Of a stretch of DNA of 64,000 bases, positions 24,590-35,724 are shown in pieces. Within the stretch, counting starts at the first letter, position 1, and each line of letters opens with the position of its first letter. Location: assembly GCA_947044365.1 (NCBI GenBank), contig OX345636.1, positions 2,376,001-2,440,000 on the forward strand, in the 5' to 3' direction. This DNA comes from Petrosia ficiformis. Its lineage: Eukaryota > Porifera > Demospongiae > Haplosclerida > Petrosiidae. The translations under genes were made by a program, and so were the position numbers. The notes below the pieces were generated by a model. It ran no database searches. It saw only the letters and a program-made list of their open reading frames with translations, and was not told the origin of the DNA.

Positions 24590-25012
24590 TATGTAATATA
24601 ATATAGCATGGCTTTGAGATGTGTGTGCATCAGCAATACAAAGCATGAACCCTGAGATAGCAGCCTAAGGTAAAACAAAGGTCTGCTATCAATAGATGAA
24701 GTATGATCTGATATTGCTAAAAAGACATGCTACATATAATATGAATTAAAGCCTTCAAATACATCAAAGGTACTTATAACTTTCACAACTCTCTAACATT
24801 AATTTTTCTAGCATCTCTTCATTCCATTTCTTTACCTCACAATTTTACAACTCAATTGTACATGCATAGTCTGATGCAATCCATTTAGAATATTATTATA
24901 GACCTTATATCACATCTGTAGTTCAAATCACCTACAATCAGGTCTATATATAACCTGTCAGTACCTCTGATGTACAATTTAGCTATATGATATATATACA
25001 CATGTATATATA
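24590..25012. repeat. Segmental duplicate, copy 1
   Basis: Matches 26306-26760 in order: an element with inverted TAGCATGGCTT ends (24605-24745), then GATGCAATCCATT, then ACCTGTCAGTA/GTCGGTA. The two copies flank the satellite array. Confidence 0.7.
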
Positions 25013-26100
25013 TAGTATGATGGTGACATCATTTCTTTGATGTGCTGAGTTCTATATATTGTATATAAACCTTCCATGTGCACACTATGCAAGAGATGTT
25101 ACCATCATACAATGTTTTATATAGTATGCTAATAAGTCCTACTTACTGCATGTAGGACCCTCATTTTGTGTCCTCAGATGTGATATAGCCCTCACAGACT
25201 CGGGCTATGTCACATCCTTGGACACAAACTCTGGTCCTATATTTTGTATATAGGACCTATTCGCATACTATATAAGTATACATAATTATTATATTATAAA
25301 TATAAATATATATGTATACATACGTATATGTATGTATGTATGTATGTATGTATATATATATAATTATATATATATAGTATGATGGTGACATCATCCCTTT
25401 GATGTGGTGAGTCCTATATATTGTATATAGACCTTCTGTGTGCACACTATGCAGGAGATGTCACCATCATACAATATATTGTATATAGTACACCGAATTG
25501 ATTATATAGGACCCTCAGATTGTATCTTCTGAAAAAACAGCCCTCGCAAGCTCGGGCAATATATATATTTTCCTCGGATACAAACTTCAGGTCCTATATT
25601 TTGTATATAACTCAATTCGGTGTGATATATAGTATACATATATATAGTAGGATGGTGACATCATCCCTTTGATGTAGTGAGTTCTATATATTGTATATAG
25701 ACCTTCCATGTGCACACTATGATATCACCATCATACAATATAATTTTGTATACATAGTATGCTAATAGGTCCTATATACTACATAATTAGACCCTCAGTT
25801 TGTGTCCTCAGATGTGATATAGCCCTCACAGGCTTGGGCTATATCACATCCTCGGTCACAAAATTCAGGCCCTATATTTTGTATATAGGACCTGTTAACA
25901 TACTATATATATTAAATATATATATTATATATTCTAACAGGTCTTATATACAAAATATATGACCTGACTTTTGTGTCCTCGGATGTGATATAGTTCGAGC
26001 CTGCAAGGGCTATATCAGATCTTAAGACACAAAAGTCAGGTCTTTAATATAGGACCTGTTAGAATACTATATGTAATATATAGCATAATGGTGACATCAT
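25013..26100. repeat. Hairpin-rich satellite array
   Basis: Units begin near 25013, 25375 and 25646, with a half unit at 25931. Each has TATATAGTATGATGGTGACA then TCATCCCTTTGATG, a nested stem centred on CCCTCGCAGGCTCGGGC, and a unit-closing inverted TAGGTCCTATA/TATAGGACCTA pair. A (GTAT)n/(AT)n tract at 25319-25377 separates the first two. Substitutions are often compensated in the stems. Confidence 0.85.
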
Positions 26101-26305
26101 TAAATCAAACAAATCATTATTGCAATAACAGTTTTATAATTTAAGTATATTTGTTTTAATTTTTTTTTATCTCTGTTTGCACTGTTGTTGGGTCTCTATA
26201 TCCATATATAGACCTGCTTTTGAGGTCTATATACAGTATAACCACAAATGGGAGTTTCTATTGGATGATGTCACCACCAGACTATAATTGTATATATATC
26301 TGTAA

Positions 26306-26760
26306 TTATGTAATATATATAACATGGCTTCGAGGTGTGTATCAGCAGTACCTGATCTGAACTCCGGGATAGCAGTCCGAGACGAAGCTAAGGGCTGCTA
26401 TTGAGGGGTGAAGGGATGATATTGCTGACACACAATGAGAAGCCATGCTACATATATTATATTCTATACCTAACATGTACATCAATGTTACCTGACATCT
26501 ACGGCTCTACGCTTCTGTAAACAACTTGTTCCCAACTCTTTTCAATTTACAACTTGACTGTGCATGATCAGACTGATGCAATCCATTATGAATATCATAA
26601 ATTATACATGTATAAGCCCTGTGGTTTCATATCCACCTGTAGTTGGGTGTATATCACATATATATACCACCTGTCGGTAATTTTGATGTGGCTGTTAGCT
26701 ATGATATATATACATATAATATGTATAATAATATTATATATATAATTATATATCTATACA
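26306..26760. repeat. Segmental duplicate, copy 2
   Basis: Second copy of 24590-25012. The element from about 26316 to 26455 has inverted CATGGCTT ends and an interior GATAGCAG...GCTGCTAT stem. The downstream open frames at 26554-26745 fall in this repeat and are not genes. Confidence 0.7.
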
Positions 26761-26865
26761 CATGTATATATAATTATTGTCAAACTTCTCTAATCACTGG
26801 TACCATCAAATATTATGTATACATGTTGTTATGCACTATTGTATTTATGTGTGAATACTCCACAG

Positions 26866-26901
26866 AAAAGTCACTTGAAGTTGATAATCGAGTATTAAAA
26901 G
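26866..26901 (+). CDS. Exon 11: short linker
   Basis: 36 nt, phase 1 to 1, acceptor CTCCACAG, donor GTAATC. It encodes EKSLEVDNRVLK. There is no domain. It is supported mainly by splice borders and the unbroken frame into the Death-domain exon. Confidence 0.55.
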
Positions 26902-27034
26902 GTAATCATTTATATACATTACTTACTATAATTGCATTTATATTATAGTAATAATGCTTTGCTAATCTTGCCTCATATTGAAAATAAACACTATATTCTA
27001 ATGAATAGACCAGAAAGAAGGAAGTGAACGATGC

Positions 27035-27105
27035 TTGTAGTCACGGGGAATTGAACCAATGGCCACTGAATTCAACCACCAGTGATCTCACCACTGACAA
27101 CCCAC
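27035..27105 (-). repeat. tRNA-derived SINE-like copy
   Basis: On the minus strand, GTCAGTGGTGAGATCACTGG resembles a tRNA D arm and box A, and TGGTTCAATTCCCCGTGACT carries a box B. A related copy lies on the plus strand at 28505-28580. It cannot fold as a full tRNA. Confidence 0.6.
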
Positions 27106-27296
27106 ATTAGTGAAGCCATACAAGTTTTTAAAAATCACCTGTAAGGCTTTACTCCTGATGGAGTAATATTTTTGGTCAACTCCTAACAGGGTTCTTATGG
27201 CACATGCATGGTTTTGGTCTGTTGCACAAGTAAAGCATTCATTACCACTCATGCAGTATATATACATATAGAGGATTGTGCGGTGGCCCTGAAGGT

Positions 27297-27680
27297 CGCA
27301 ATAGTCCCAACGTTCTATGCGAAGGTATATCTAATGTTCTACATGACAATTCCAACGTTCTATGCGAAGGTCTCTAACATTCATGTGACAATCCCAACGT
27401 TCTACAAGGTCTCTAACGTTCTATGTGACAATGTGTTAACTAGGCCAGTATATATATATATATATATGTTAGGTGGAATTTACTAACTGGGGGGGTGGGG
27501 AGTGGGTGGGGTGGACCCCCCCCCCCCCACAGTTTAGGCCATGGGATTGTTACGGTTATCATCCATGATCCACTACAGACCTTCATGTAGACTGTTGTGA
27601 TTGTTACATGGAATGTTAGAAACCTTTGCATAGAATATTAAAGACTTTCGCGTAGAACGTAGGGATTGTCATGTGGAACA
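27297..27680. repeat. Minisatellite in two opposed blocks
   Basis: CCCAACGTTCTATGCGAAGG and variants recur about every 45 bases at 27297-27435. The reverse complement appears at 27590-27680 (ATGTGGAACATTAGAAAC) and continues beyond the hAT insertion at 28447-28490. Confidence 0.75.
27489..27529. repeat. G-run/C-run hairpin, potential G-quadruplex
   Basis: Four G tracts of three or more (GGGGGGG-T-GGGG-AGT-GGG-T-GGGG) are followed at once by a C run of about 13. This is a striking island in AT-rich DNA, at the centre of the opposed minisatellite blocks. Confidence 0.8.
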
Positions 27681-27688
27681 TTAGAAAC

Positions 27689-28446
27689 TAGGCCTGTGCG
27701 ATAATCGCGAAAAGAAATTGTTATTGCAATAATGACATTCTTATCACGATAATTTGTGCATGTGCATACTGCTCACATGTGATTACATGTTGTTCAATCA
27801 ATGCAAGCATCTCGTCGAGTAACGATGGCTTCTAACGTTGAATACCTACCTTTAGAGAAGGCCAAAGGTCCTGTTTGGAAATATTTCGGGTTTCCAGCAC
27901 AAGAGGGAAAATTCTGGAGCCAGATAAAAAGAAGAGACAGACAGTTCACTGTGTTTTGTGTAAGCAATCGCTGTCTTACAAAGGAAATACCACTAACTTG
28001 ATCATCCATCTGCAATACAACCATAAAGATGAATATGATAGTGTTTCATCTAAAATAGCTACTAGTTCCCATACGTCTGAACCGTCTAAACCAGGTCAGC
28101 CCTCAATAATGGAGCCAATTGAGAATCTTACTCCTTTACCAAGACATTCTAAGAGATGGCAGACTCTTACTGCTTCTGTTTGCTATTTTATTGGTAAAGA
28201 CATGCAACCTTATGATCGTGTAACTGATCCATGATTTCGTCACATGCTTAAATCATTCGAGCCTCGATACATTCAATAATGATGGAAGATGAACTGGAAA
28301 CTTAATAAATAATTTAACTTTTATTCATTGAATTGAAATTAAATAAATTATGTTATTCAGTTATTCTTGAAATCAAATTATTGTGATAATCGTGATAGTT
28401 GGGATTATTATCGTGATATAGGTTTTTCCATTATCGCACAGGCCTA
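27689..28446 (+). mobile_element. Truncated hAT transposon with 8-bp target duplication
   Basis: Terminal inverted repeats TAGGCCTGTGCGATAAT (left 27689-27705, right 28430-28446) are flanked by an exact TTAGAAAC duplication at 27681-27688 and 28447-28454. TIRs of this type with 8-bp duplications define hAT elements. The 758-bp body encodes only the start of a BED-finger transposase, so the copy is non-autonomous. The 8-bp duplication is still perfect, which points to fairly recent insertion. Confidence 0.9.
27828..28234 (+). pseudogene. hAT transposase N-terminus (BED zinc finger), frameshifted
   Basis: The frame starting MASNVEYLPLEKAKGPVWKY covers the aromatic entry of a BED finger and shifts frame near 27915. 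The next frame supplies HCVLCKQSLSYKGNTTNLI and HLQYNH, giving the C-x2-C...H-x4-H ligands of a BED finger. It ends after about 100 further residues with no RNase H-like catalytic or dimerisation region. It could bind element ends only if the frameshift were absent. Confidence 0.8.
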
Positions 28447-28504
28447 TTAGAAACCTTCACATAGAACATTGAGACAACTGCGACATTCAGGGCTGCCGTA
28501 GGAC

Positions 28505-28580
28505 TGTGAAGTGCTGATGATTGTGATGAGACCACTGGTGGCTGAAGTCAGTGGCCCTGGGTTCGAAATTCCAATCCCAA
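28505..28580 (+). repeat. tRNA-derived SINE-like copy
   Basis: GTGATGAGACCACTGGTGGC and CCCTGGGTTCGAAATTCC match the minus-strand copy at 27035-27105. Box B is recognisable. The two copies face each other around the minisatellite and hAT element. Confidence 0.6.
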
Positions 28581-28719
28581 TGACTATCAGCATTTTTCAT
28601 TTTCCTCCTACAGTCTTATTTATTAGGATTTAGTGTTTTGTGTAACTATAATTATTATTATTATTATTATTGTGATTGAATATAATTATCATTATTAACA
28701 TTTTTGATTTTTTATGCAG

Positions 28720-28977
28720 ATACTGATCTTCGTGAAGTAATGACAGCAACCCTTGGAGTTACTGAATGTTATAACTTGGGACTTGAGCTTCATATACCAC
28801 CTGATATTTTGGATAAGATGGAAAAGGATTTCCCAAATCCATCAAAATTTCATCGTAAAATGCTCATGCACTGGTTGTGCACTGAATGTGCATCTTGGTT
28901 ACTACTTGCTAATGCACTCAGGAGACCCTTAGTAAATGAAAATGAACTTGCCGATCAAATTACAACAGATCATCCAT
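28720..28977 (+). CDS. Exon 12: Death domain 1
   Basis: 86 codons, phase 1 to 1, acceptor TTATGCAG, donor GTGAGT. Residues about 276-361 show the death-fold signature: CYNLGLELHIPPDILDKME (helices 2-3), KMLMHWLCTECASWLLLANA (helices 4-5 with the conserved W) and LRRPLVNENELADQI (helix 6). Death domains pair with other death-fold domains in apoptosis or NF-kB signalling complexes. It shares G.EL.IPPD...L.KD spacing with the C-terminal Death domain at 57339-57703. DED or CARD is less likely given the W and IPPD motifs. Confidence 0.85.
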
Positions 28978-29966
28978 GTGAGTGTTCCATTTTGCTAAAT
29001 TATTTACTATCATTTATGAATATTTTTATTCATAAAATACAATATTCTGTGCATCTGTGAAATTTGTATACTTTGAAAATGTCCTGCTACATTTTAGTTT
29101 ACAATAACAAATGTTGTTGTTTCTTTGTGCTCACTTGACATTTTTGGCCATGTTTTTCCCTATATGCTCCTTGGAAGCATATCATATGTTTCTATGAATA
29201 CCAAGTATTTGGTTATGTTATATACCTGAAATTAATTAGTGGATGAATACAACAATGGGTTGTAACATATGATTTGTATTTGTGTAAAACTGCTTTGATA
29301 GCCTCTGAAATGCAGAAATATATTATTATGGAAAATATACAAGATCAACAGTCCTGCAGTTTTGCCATTTGAAGTTACTGTTATAAAAACACTCAATTGC
29401 GTGTGTTTATCTTTTTGTAGCAGAGATTTTAGCTTGTCTGCAATTGAAATGTAGGAGTGACCATTCACCTTACCATAGCCTGATGGCCATGTGTCATCTA
29501 AGCACCCCCCACCCCTCCCAAATAAGATTAGTGTCTACTCTTAAATACGTAGCAGCCATGATGGCAAATGAATTTGTGTATTTGAATATTTTGCTATGAT
29601 AGTTTCTAAGGGACCAATAAGAGGGCTATTATCAAGTTACTGAGGGCCCTGTTATAATAGCAAGATAATTAATTTAACTATGCAACACATCACGATCCAC
29701 CTGAGTTGGGATTCAGTGACCCCACTACAATGTGTGTATGCAATGCAAAGCAAAGGTTATGTAATTTGCTTTCTGCAGAACCAGTATGTAATTTAAGTTA
29801 TCTGCATAATTGGAGTTTTCAAATCGTTTAATAATTTATATACATTCGAAAAATAATAAGTGTTTATATTACTGTTCTAATGTATTGTTAGTTACATCTG
29901 AGTATTGAGTTTGTCGATTCTATAATTATCTTTGTTAATGAGGATCTTATTTTCATTTATTTATAG
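28978..29966 (+). other. Intron 12 (1.0 kb)
   Basis: No exon was recognised. The minus-strand open frame at 29232-29468 is AT-driven and without a motif. The last 60 bases resemble those before the linker exons at 34804 and 38571. Confidence 0.5.
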
Positions 29967-30017
29967 TACCTAACTCACCTCCATCACCCACAGAAGATGG
30001 AACAACCACTAGCAAAG
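29967..30017 (+). CDS. Exon 13: Pro/Thr-rich linker
   Basis: 17 codons, phase 1 to 1, donor GTAATG. It encodes LPNSPPSPTEDGTTTSK. The flanking intron sequence (TTGATTCTATAATTA upstream, GTAATGAAGAGATA downstream) is homologous to that around the 24-nt linker exons at 34804 and 38571, so all three descend from one linker exon. Confidence 0.75.
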
Positions 30018-30520
30018 GTAATGAAGAGATAAATATATAGTGGTATGGAAATAGTCAGTCATGCAGGACATTGTCCGATAAATCTAGTGAATGTCTGGTA
30101 AATTGAAACTGAGCTATTATACAATGTATATGGGGAGCAAGGCAAAAGTGGTGAAAGTAGGCCAAAATGTCCAACAATTGGCTTACTATTTCCGCCCTGT
30201 GCAAACATACATTTAGTTACAATCAATGCACTGCATCAACATATACATGGGAAGCAAATCATTACCAGGCTTAAGCTTTATGATGAAAGGAAATATTTAC
30301 TGTTTGGTGGAATGCTGTTTACTTTTAAGAAATAATAATTTAACAGTTATTCTTCACTTTTGTTGATTTAACATCATTTTTCATAACCTAGTTGCAACTC
30401 TGAATAAAACTCATTCTGTCATCCTCCCACTATTTGCTTTATTAAAAAAAACAATAAACTATTTGCTATACAGTTGTTCACTTTATTGTTAAAACTATTA
30501 TTTTTTATACATTATGACAG

Positions 30521-30901
30521 AAATAGAAGACAGATGTTTCAGTGCTTTTAACCATGATAGGCAGGAGGAAGGCCTTACTTTACTGAAGCAAGTGAAACAA
30601 CCTCATACTGTGAAGGGTGAACACAGCTTCACTCTTCTTCATTGTGCTGCTCATTGGGGATGGCTTGATACAGTAAAATTACTGATAACCGAGTACAAAT
30701 GTGACCCGAACCAAGTTGATTCGAGAGGTTTAACTCCACTACATGTAGCTAGTAGCAGTGGACACCTGGATGTTTTACAATACCTTATAGATAATCAGAA
30801 GTGTGACCCATTACAGAAAGATAATGATGGTGAGACTTCAATTGACAAAGCTCGTGTTTTCGGAAAGCAGGAAGTTGTTGAGTATCTAACTCGTACACCA
30901 T
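30521..30901 (+). CDS. Exon 14: first ankyrin module (long form)
   Basis: 127 codons, phase 1 to 1, acceptor TATGACAG, consensus donor GTGAGT. It begins EIEDRCFSAFNHDRQEEGL (an ankyrin-like helical lead-in), then FTLLHCAAHWGWLDTVKLLI, GLTPLHVASSSGHLDVLQYL and a last partial repeat GETSIDKARVFGKQEVVEYL. The middle GLTPLHVASS repeat is absent from all later modules, which are 94 codons or fewer, so this exon is exactly one 33-residue ankyrin longer. It probably represents the ancestral module. Confidence 0.9.
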
Positions 30902-31991
30902 GTGAGTATATATTTCTGTAAAATGTAATGGGTTATTTGGACAGGAGATTCCATGTAACATTTGTAATACCCTTTTGAGAAGGAGAACAATAAATCAACA
31001 TTTATTAGTATTCTTACTGTGATTTCTTTTGTAATATAGGCTATAAAGTATGAGTAAAGGCTACTTTTAGAATTGAATTGCCCACTTCAAAATTAAAATT
31101 AAGTACTTTATTTATTGTATTTTATGGCGAGCCAAATGGTCACAATTCACATTTTCAAATACTAAGTTCAAATATACATCTTGCGTACTTATATCATACA
31201 ATTTATAATTTAAATAGTAGTATCTCTCAATAATGTGAATAGCAATACCACTACTGTAGTCACCATTCTCAACACATGTCATTTATTCTGCTGTCTATCA
31301 TTGCTTAATCAGAGGCTATAACGTTTATGAGGATGTTTGGATCAGCATGTCAATCAGACACAAACAATGCTCATGGCCCTTTTGTAGTAGTAATAAACAA
31401 TACAGATGTTGTTGGACATTAGCCAGGATAATAGATATGTACATAACTTATTATAATTATCTTTGTTTCCCATTTGTAGATAGATAACACTGCAATGAGG
31501 CCATCTGTAGTAAGTAGTTAAGTAAATTCTAAAGGTCAACAGCTTTTTGTGATTCTCTATAACAATTAAATTTTATTATATAAATTGATTGCCCAAACCT
31601 GCATATATTTTACTGTCTCATAATTTCCGTTATAAAATGGAATTCATAAGATTGATTACTTTAAGTATTTCATGCACTTCCTGCACCACATCATTTGCAC
31701 AGATTACTAATTAACTATAAATGTTGTGCAAATGCTGGAATTATTTTACTTATTTATTGTTTATATTGTCATCTAGACTTGCATTATATTGATATCCGGA
31801 ATTGCTCTTCTTACAATAGAAATTAGATTTGGTTTATTAAATTGAAGTAGAGCTTCCTTCACTCTAGTATAATGTTATGTTATTCTATATTTCAGTTGTG
31901 CAAATTGTATAAACCTTTTGTTTCTGGAGATATAATTAAAATTGGTTTTGTACTCTGGAAGTCACTACACTGTAAAAATGAACTGGTTATT

Positions 31992-32023
<32 letters not shown>

Positions 32024-32346
32024 GTATATACACACAAATGTTTTAATTTGTTATTTGTTATTATAAGTACAAAGTTGTGGAATATGTCAACAAATAACAT
32101 TGTTCTCCACAGATAATTGTATGAGAATTACAATAATTTATACCTCACAAGCATAATATTTATAATATAGCATTGAAACTCCAGCAACTAAATAAGGGTT
32201 AAAATAACCAGTTCATTTTTACAGCGTAGAGATATTGAATTTTGATGGGTAGAGTAACGTAATAATTTGATCTGCATTTTTAAATTCCATGTTTGTATTA
32301 CATATCTACAAATGCAAACAAATTGTTGTAATTCTTCCCTCTTTAG

Positions 32347-32628
32347 CTGACATAGAGAAGGAGTGTTATGATGCTTTTAACTGTGGTAGACGAGAAGAAG
32401 CTCTTAGATTACTGAAACTAGTTAAGGATCCTCGTACAGTGAAGAGTAAAAGCAATTTCACTCTTCTTCATTGTGCTGCATATCATGGATGGCTGGATGT
32501 AGTAAAAGAGCTAATAATTGAGCGTCAGTTTAATCCAAACTGTGAGGATACAAATGGTAATACCCCATTAAGCAAGGCTGGAAGCAATGGAAAACTAACT
32601 GTTGTGGAATATCTGGAAACATGTATAG
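32347..32628 (+). CDS. Exon 15: ankyrin module A1
   Basis: 94 codons, phase 1 to 1, acceptor CTTTAG, donor GTACAT. This is the standard module: lead-in ADIEKECYDAFNCGRREEAL (two helices of an ankyrin-like repeat), one full ankyrin FTLLHCAAYHGWLDVVKELI, variable loop IERQFNPNCEDTNG, then a terminal half repeat NTPLSKAGSNGKLTVVEYLE. A small (AT)n tract at 31998-32017 lies in the intron before it. Confidence 0.9.
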
Positions 32629-33700
32629 GTACATTTGTTGTTTATTTCTGCTTATGTAATTAGTATAATAGTTATTTTGATACATTGTGTTGTCTTTGTT
32701 AACCATGTGCACACTACATCCTGAGATGCTATAATAATATTTGGATTAGCCATGTCAATGAGGCACAAATAAATACTCATAACTCTTTTGCAACAGTAAT
32801 AAAACAGTACAGATGTTGTTGGACATCAGCCAGGATACATTAAGCCTACTGTTAATTGTGTCCATTAAATTTAGTGATTCTTAAACGTTTAGATTTAGCA
32901 TGCATTAATTTTAACAAATTTGTGAGCCACGCCGATGTCTAATAAAATGATCATGACGCAATTATATTAGACTATACTAATTTTAGCAATTATTACATTA
33001 GTTGCTAAAATATTTAAATTATATAGTACATGCAATTAAAGGTAATACATATTATATGTATATAATTTATTATGTATCCTTGTTTTTCATACATGGATAG
33101 CTAGCATTATTGCAATCTGTATTAAAACTAGTAATTTCAAAGACCATTATAGATTTTATCATGCAGGGATATTTCCAAAAAGTAAAATTTCACAAAATTT
33201 GTAATAATTATAAACTTATAAGAAATATTATACTGATTGCTAACATATGCACACTATTAAATGATCTATCATAACCTGTGTTATGAAGTGGAAGTTAAAA
33301 GATTACTTTTTAAATATATTTCTTTCTCTGCCCCCTTGTGTAACTCCTTTGCACAGATTAGTGATTATAAATGCCACAGGGATTTCAGCATTTCTTTATC
33401 ATTCCCATTGTTGCCTGTATATGCACATGTGATATCTGGAATTGCTGTTGTTGAAATGCAGACTAGACTTGGTTTAGTGAAGTAGAGTCTCCCTGAGTGT
33501 TATGTTATTTCATTTTACTGATTTCTGTATTCACAGTTGTGCAATTGCATAAACGTTTAGTCTGTTGAGCTATAATTGCATTCTACGTACTCACTAGATA
33601 TGTTTGGTAAAGGGAGTTAATAAATTGATACACATTTTAAGTTCCATATCTGTTTTATCTTCAAATGCAAGCAAAAGTGTTTTAATTTTTCCTTCTTTAG

Positions 33701-33982
33701 CTCAATTAGACAAGAAGTGCTATGATGCTTTTAACTATGATAGACGAGAGGAAGCTCTTAGATTACTGAAACAAGTTAAAGATCCTCGTAAAGTGAAGAA
33801 TAATGACAACTTCACTATTCTTCATTGTGCTGCATTTCATGGATGGCTGGATGGAGTAAAAAAGCTGATAACTGAACATCAGTTTTATGCAGACTGTGAG
33901 GATGATGATGGTAATACCCCATTAAGCAAAGCTAAAAGTAATGGGAAACAAACTGTTGTGGATTACCTGGAATCAGTTATAG
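33701..33982 (+). CDS. Exon 16: ankyrin module A2
   Basis: 94 codons, donor GTATAA. Differs from A1 at AQLDKKC in the lead-in, AAFHGWLDGVKKLI in helix 2, and the loop EHQFYADCEDDDG. The intron before it (1.07 kb) has no element I recognise. Confidence 0.9.
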
Positions 33983-34484
33983 GTATAATTGTTGTATATT
34001 TCTGTTTGTGTACATAGTACATGATTGTCTTGGTCCATATTATATTAATTGAACTCAAAATTTCCAAACTGTAGACTACCTGTACATTATTTACACACAA
34101 TTTCATATATTAGTGTGGTCCAATCATAATACATGAATTAGGTTGTGTTCTATCATGAATATTTATGCCGAGTTGATCCATTTTTCCATTCAATAATCCT
34201 TTCTCCCTTAATTCTAGTTATGTATTTATTTCTAGTATACTCGTTGCATTAATTAATATTTGATGCTCAGCAATACTTACAGAATTTAAATCTGACCATA
34301 TCCATGGCATGATAAATCCTGATGAATAATTAATAAATTCATTTTGGTACTAACTAATAATTAAGTATTTTGCTGTTTTGCACAATTCACATACTCTAAA
34401 AATAGATTCATTGTTTAAGCAATTTCAAACAGAATCATGCAATGAATATCGAGAATGTAGTTTTACTCACATTCACTAACATTT

Positions 34485-34537
34485 AGGAACACAGAAGGAA
34501 AAACATATAAATATATGTTTCTTTCTTCTGTGTTCCT
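34485..34537. repeat. Short foldback
   Basis: AGGAACACAGAAGGAAAAAC and its near-complement GTTTCTTTCTTCTGTGTTCCT pair across an ATATAAATATAT centre. It lies in the intron between modules A2 and A3. Confidence 0.8.
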
Positions 34538-34803
34538 ATCTGTAGTGAATTATAATCTCGATAATTACTTATAACACACTGGGTTAGCTGCTCCATAAAA
34601 GTATAATTAAATATGAATATAATCTCGCTATTGAATTCAATGTTCAATAATTTAATAATGGCAGAAAATGCATGTGCATTCCTCATAGTGAGCATATACA
34701 ACTTATACTATACATACTTTTTGCATATGTACCATTATTGTTCATTATGTATGTGTATTCAGCTCGTTGATAATTATCTATTGTTTATTTCATTTATGTA
34801 CAG

Positions 34804-34827
34804 CAACTGCTAAAGAAGATAAAAAAG
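34804..34827 (+). CDS. Exon 17: 24-nt linker microexon
   Basis: Eight codons (ATAKEDKK), phase 1 to 1, acceptor TGTACAG, donor GTAATG. It is nearly identical to the microexon at 38571 and is followed by the same kind of VVDQCFEAF module. The lysine-rich peptide would lengthen the gap between ankyrin blocks. Confidence 0.7.
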
Positions 34828-35448
34828 GTAATGAAGAGATACATACATATTCATAATCAATGCACAATAGAACTTAGCAATATTCTCGACACCAAAATTA
34901 TTTCTCATAATCTAACTGCAACTGTCAATGCCATTCTACCATCACAGATAGTTTGCTTCATTTAAAAGAGCACGTAATTGCATGGGAGGGCAAACTCACA
35001 TTTGGTGGCAGAAAAGTGGCAGCATCAAATTACGTTTTTCTGCATCAGTTTTGAATTACATTTTAAAAATAGACTATATACACATGTCTTTTCTATTAAA
35101 CAATCCTTTAGTGATGGCAGCTTGAAAAGTTTAAGTAGAGTCAAATATGGCTGAATTCCATTGGAAGATCACAGAAATACCCAAACAGTAGTTATTATTT
35201 ATTGGTTGTTTTTATATTTTTTGATGTCTAAGTAAGCAAACTCTTTTGAGCAGCCCTAGTAATAGTTACTAGAGAATGAGCATATTGCAGTGATATTACT
35301 ATGTATATTTTATAAATAATAATATTATCAATCACAAAATTTTCTCATTACATTTAAATGTTTGAATTCCTTGTTTGTTTACTTTAAAATGAAAGCAAAC
35401 ATGTTTCATTTGCTGTTTTTTTATTCTTTTTAACTATTATGTCAAAAG

Positions 35449-35724
35449 TTGTTGATCAATGTTTCGAGGCTTTCAACTATGGTAGACGTGAGGAAGCTCT
35501 TAGATTACAGAAGAAAATTAAAAATCTTCATGCTGTGGTAGATAGCAACAACTTCAATATTCTTCATTGTGCTGCATATCATGGATGGCTGGATGTAGTA
35601 AAAGAGCTGATAGTAGAACATCACTTTAATCCAGGCTGTAAGGATGATGATGGTAATACCCCATTGAGCAAAGCTATAAGTAGTGGAAAACAGGCTGTTG
35701 TGGAGTACCTGGAAACAGCTATAG
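35449..35724 (+). CDS. Exon 18: ankyrin module A3 (VVDQC subtype)
   Basis: 92 codons, acceptor TCAAAAG, donor GTATAT. The lead-in is VVDQCFEAFNYGRREEALRL, two residues shorter than the AEVETKC type. Loop residues are EHHFNPGCKDDDG. The segment QKKIKNLHAVVDSNN replaces the KQVKDPRTVKSKNN of most modules, making it the most divergent lead-in. Confidence 0.88.

Noticed and set aside
25013..26100. CRISPR-like array of repeats and spacers.
   Set aside because: Units are 150-360 bp with internal hairpins and no short uniform repeat/unique spacer pattern. The DNA is eukaryotic.
27801..28234. Intact transposase gene.
   Set aside because: The BED-finger region is split by a frameshift near 27915 and the catalytic region is absent.
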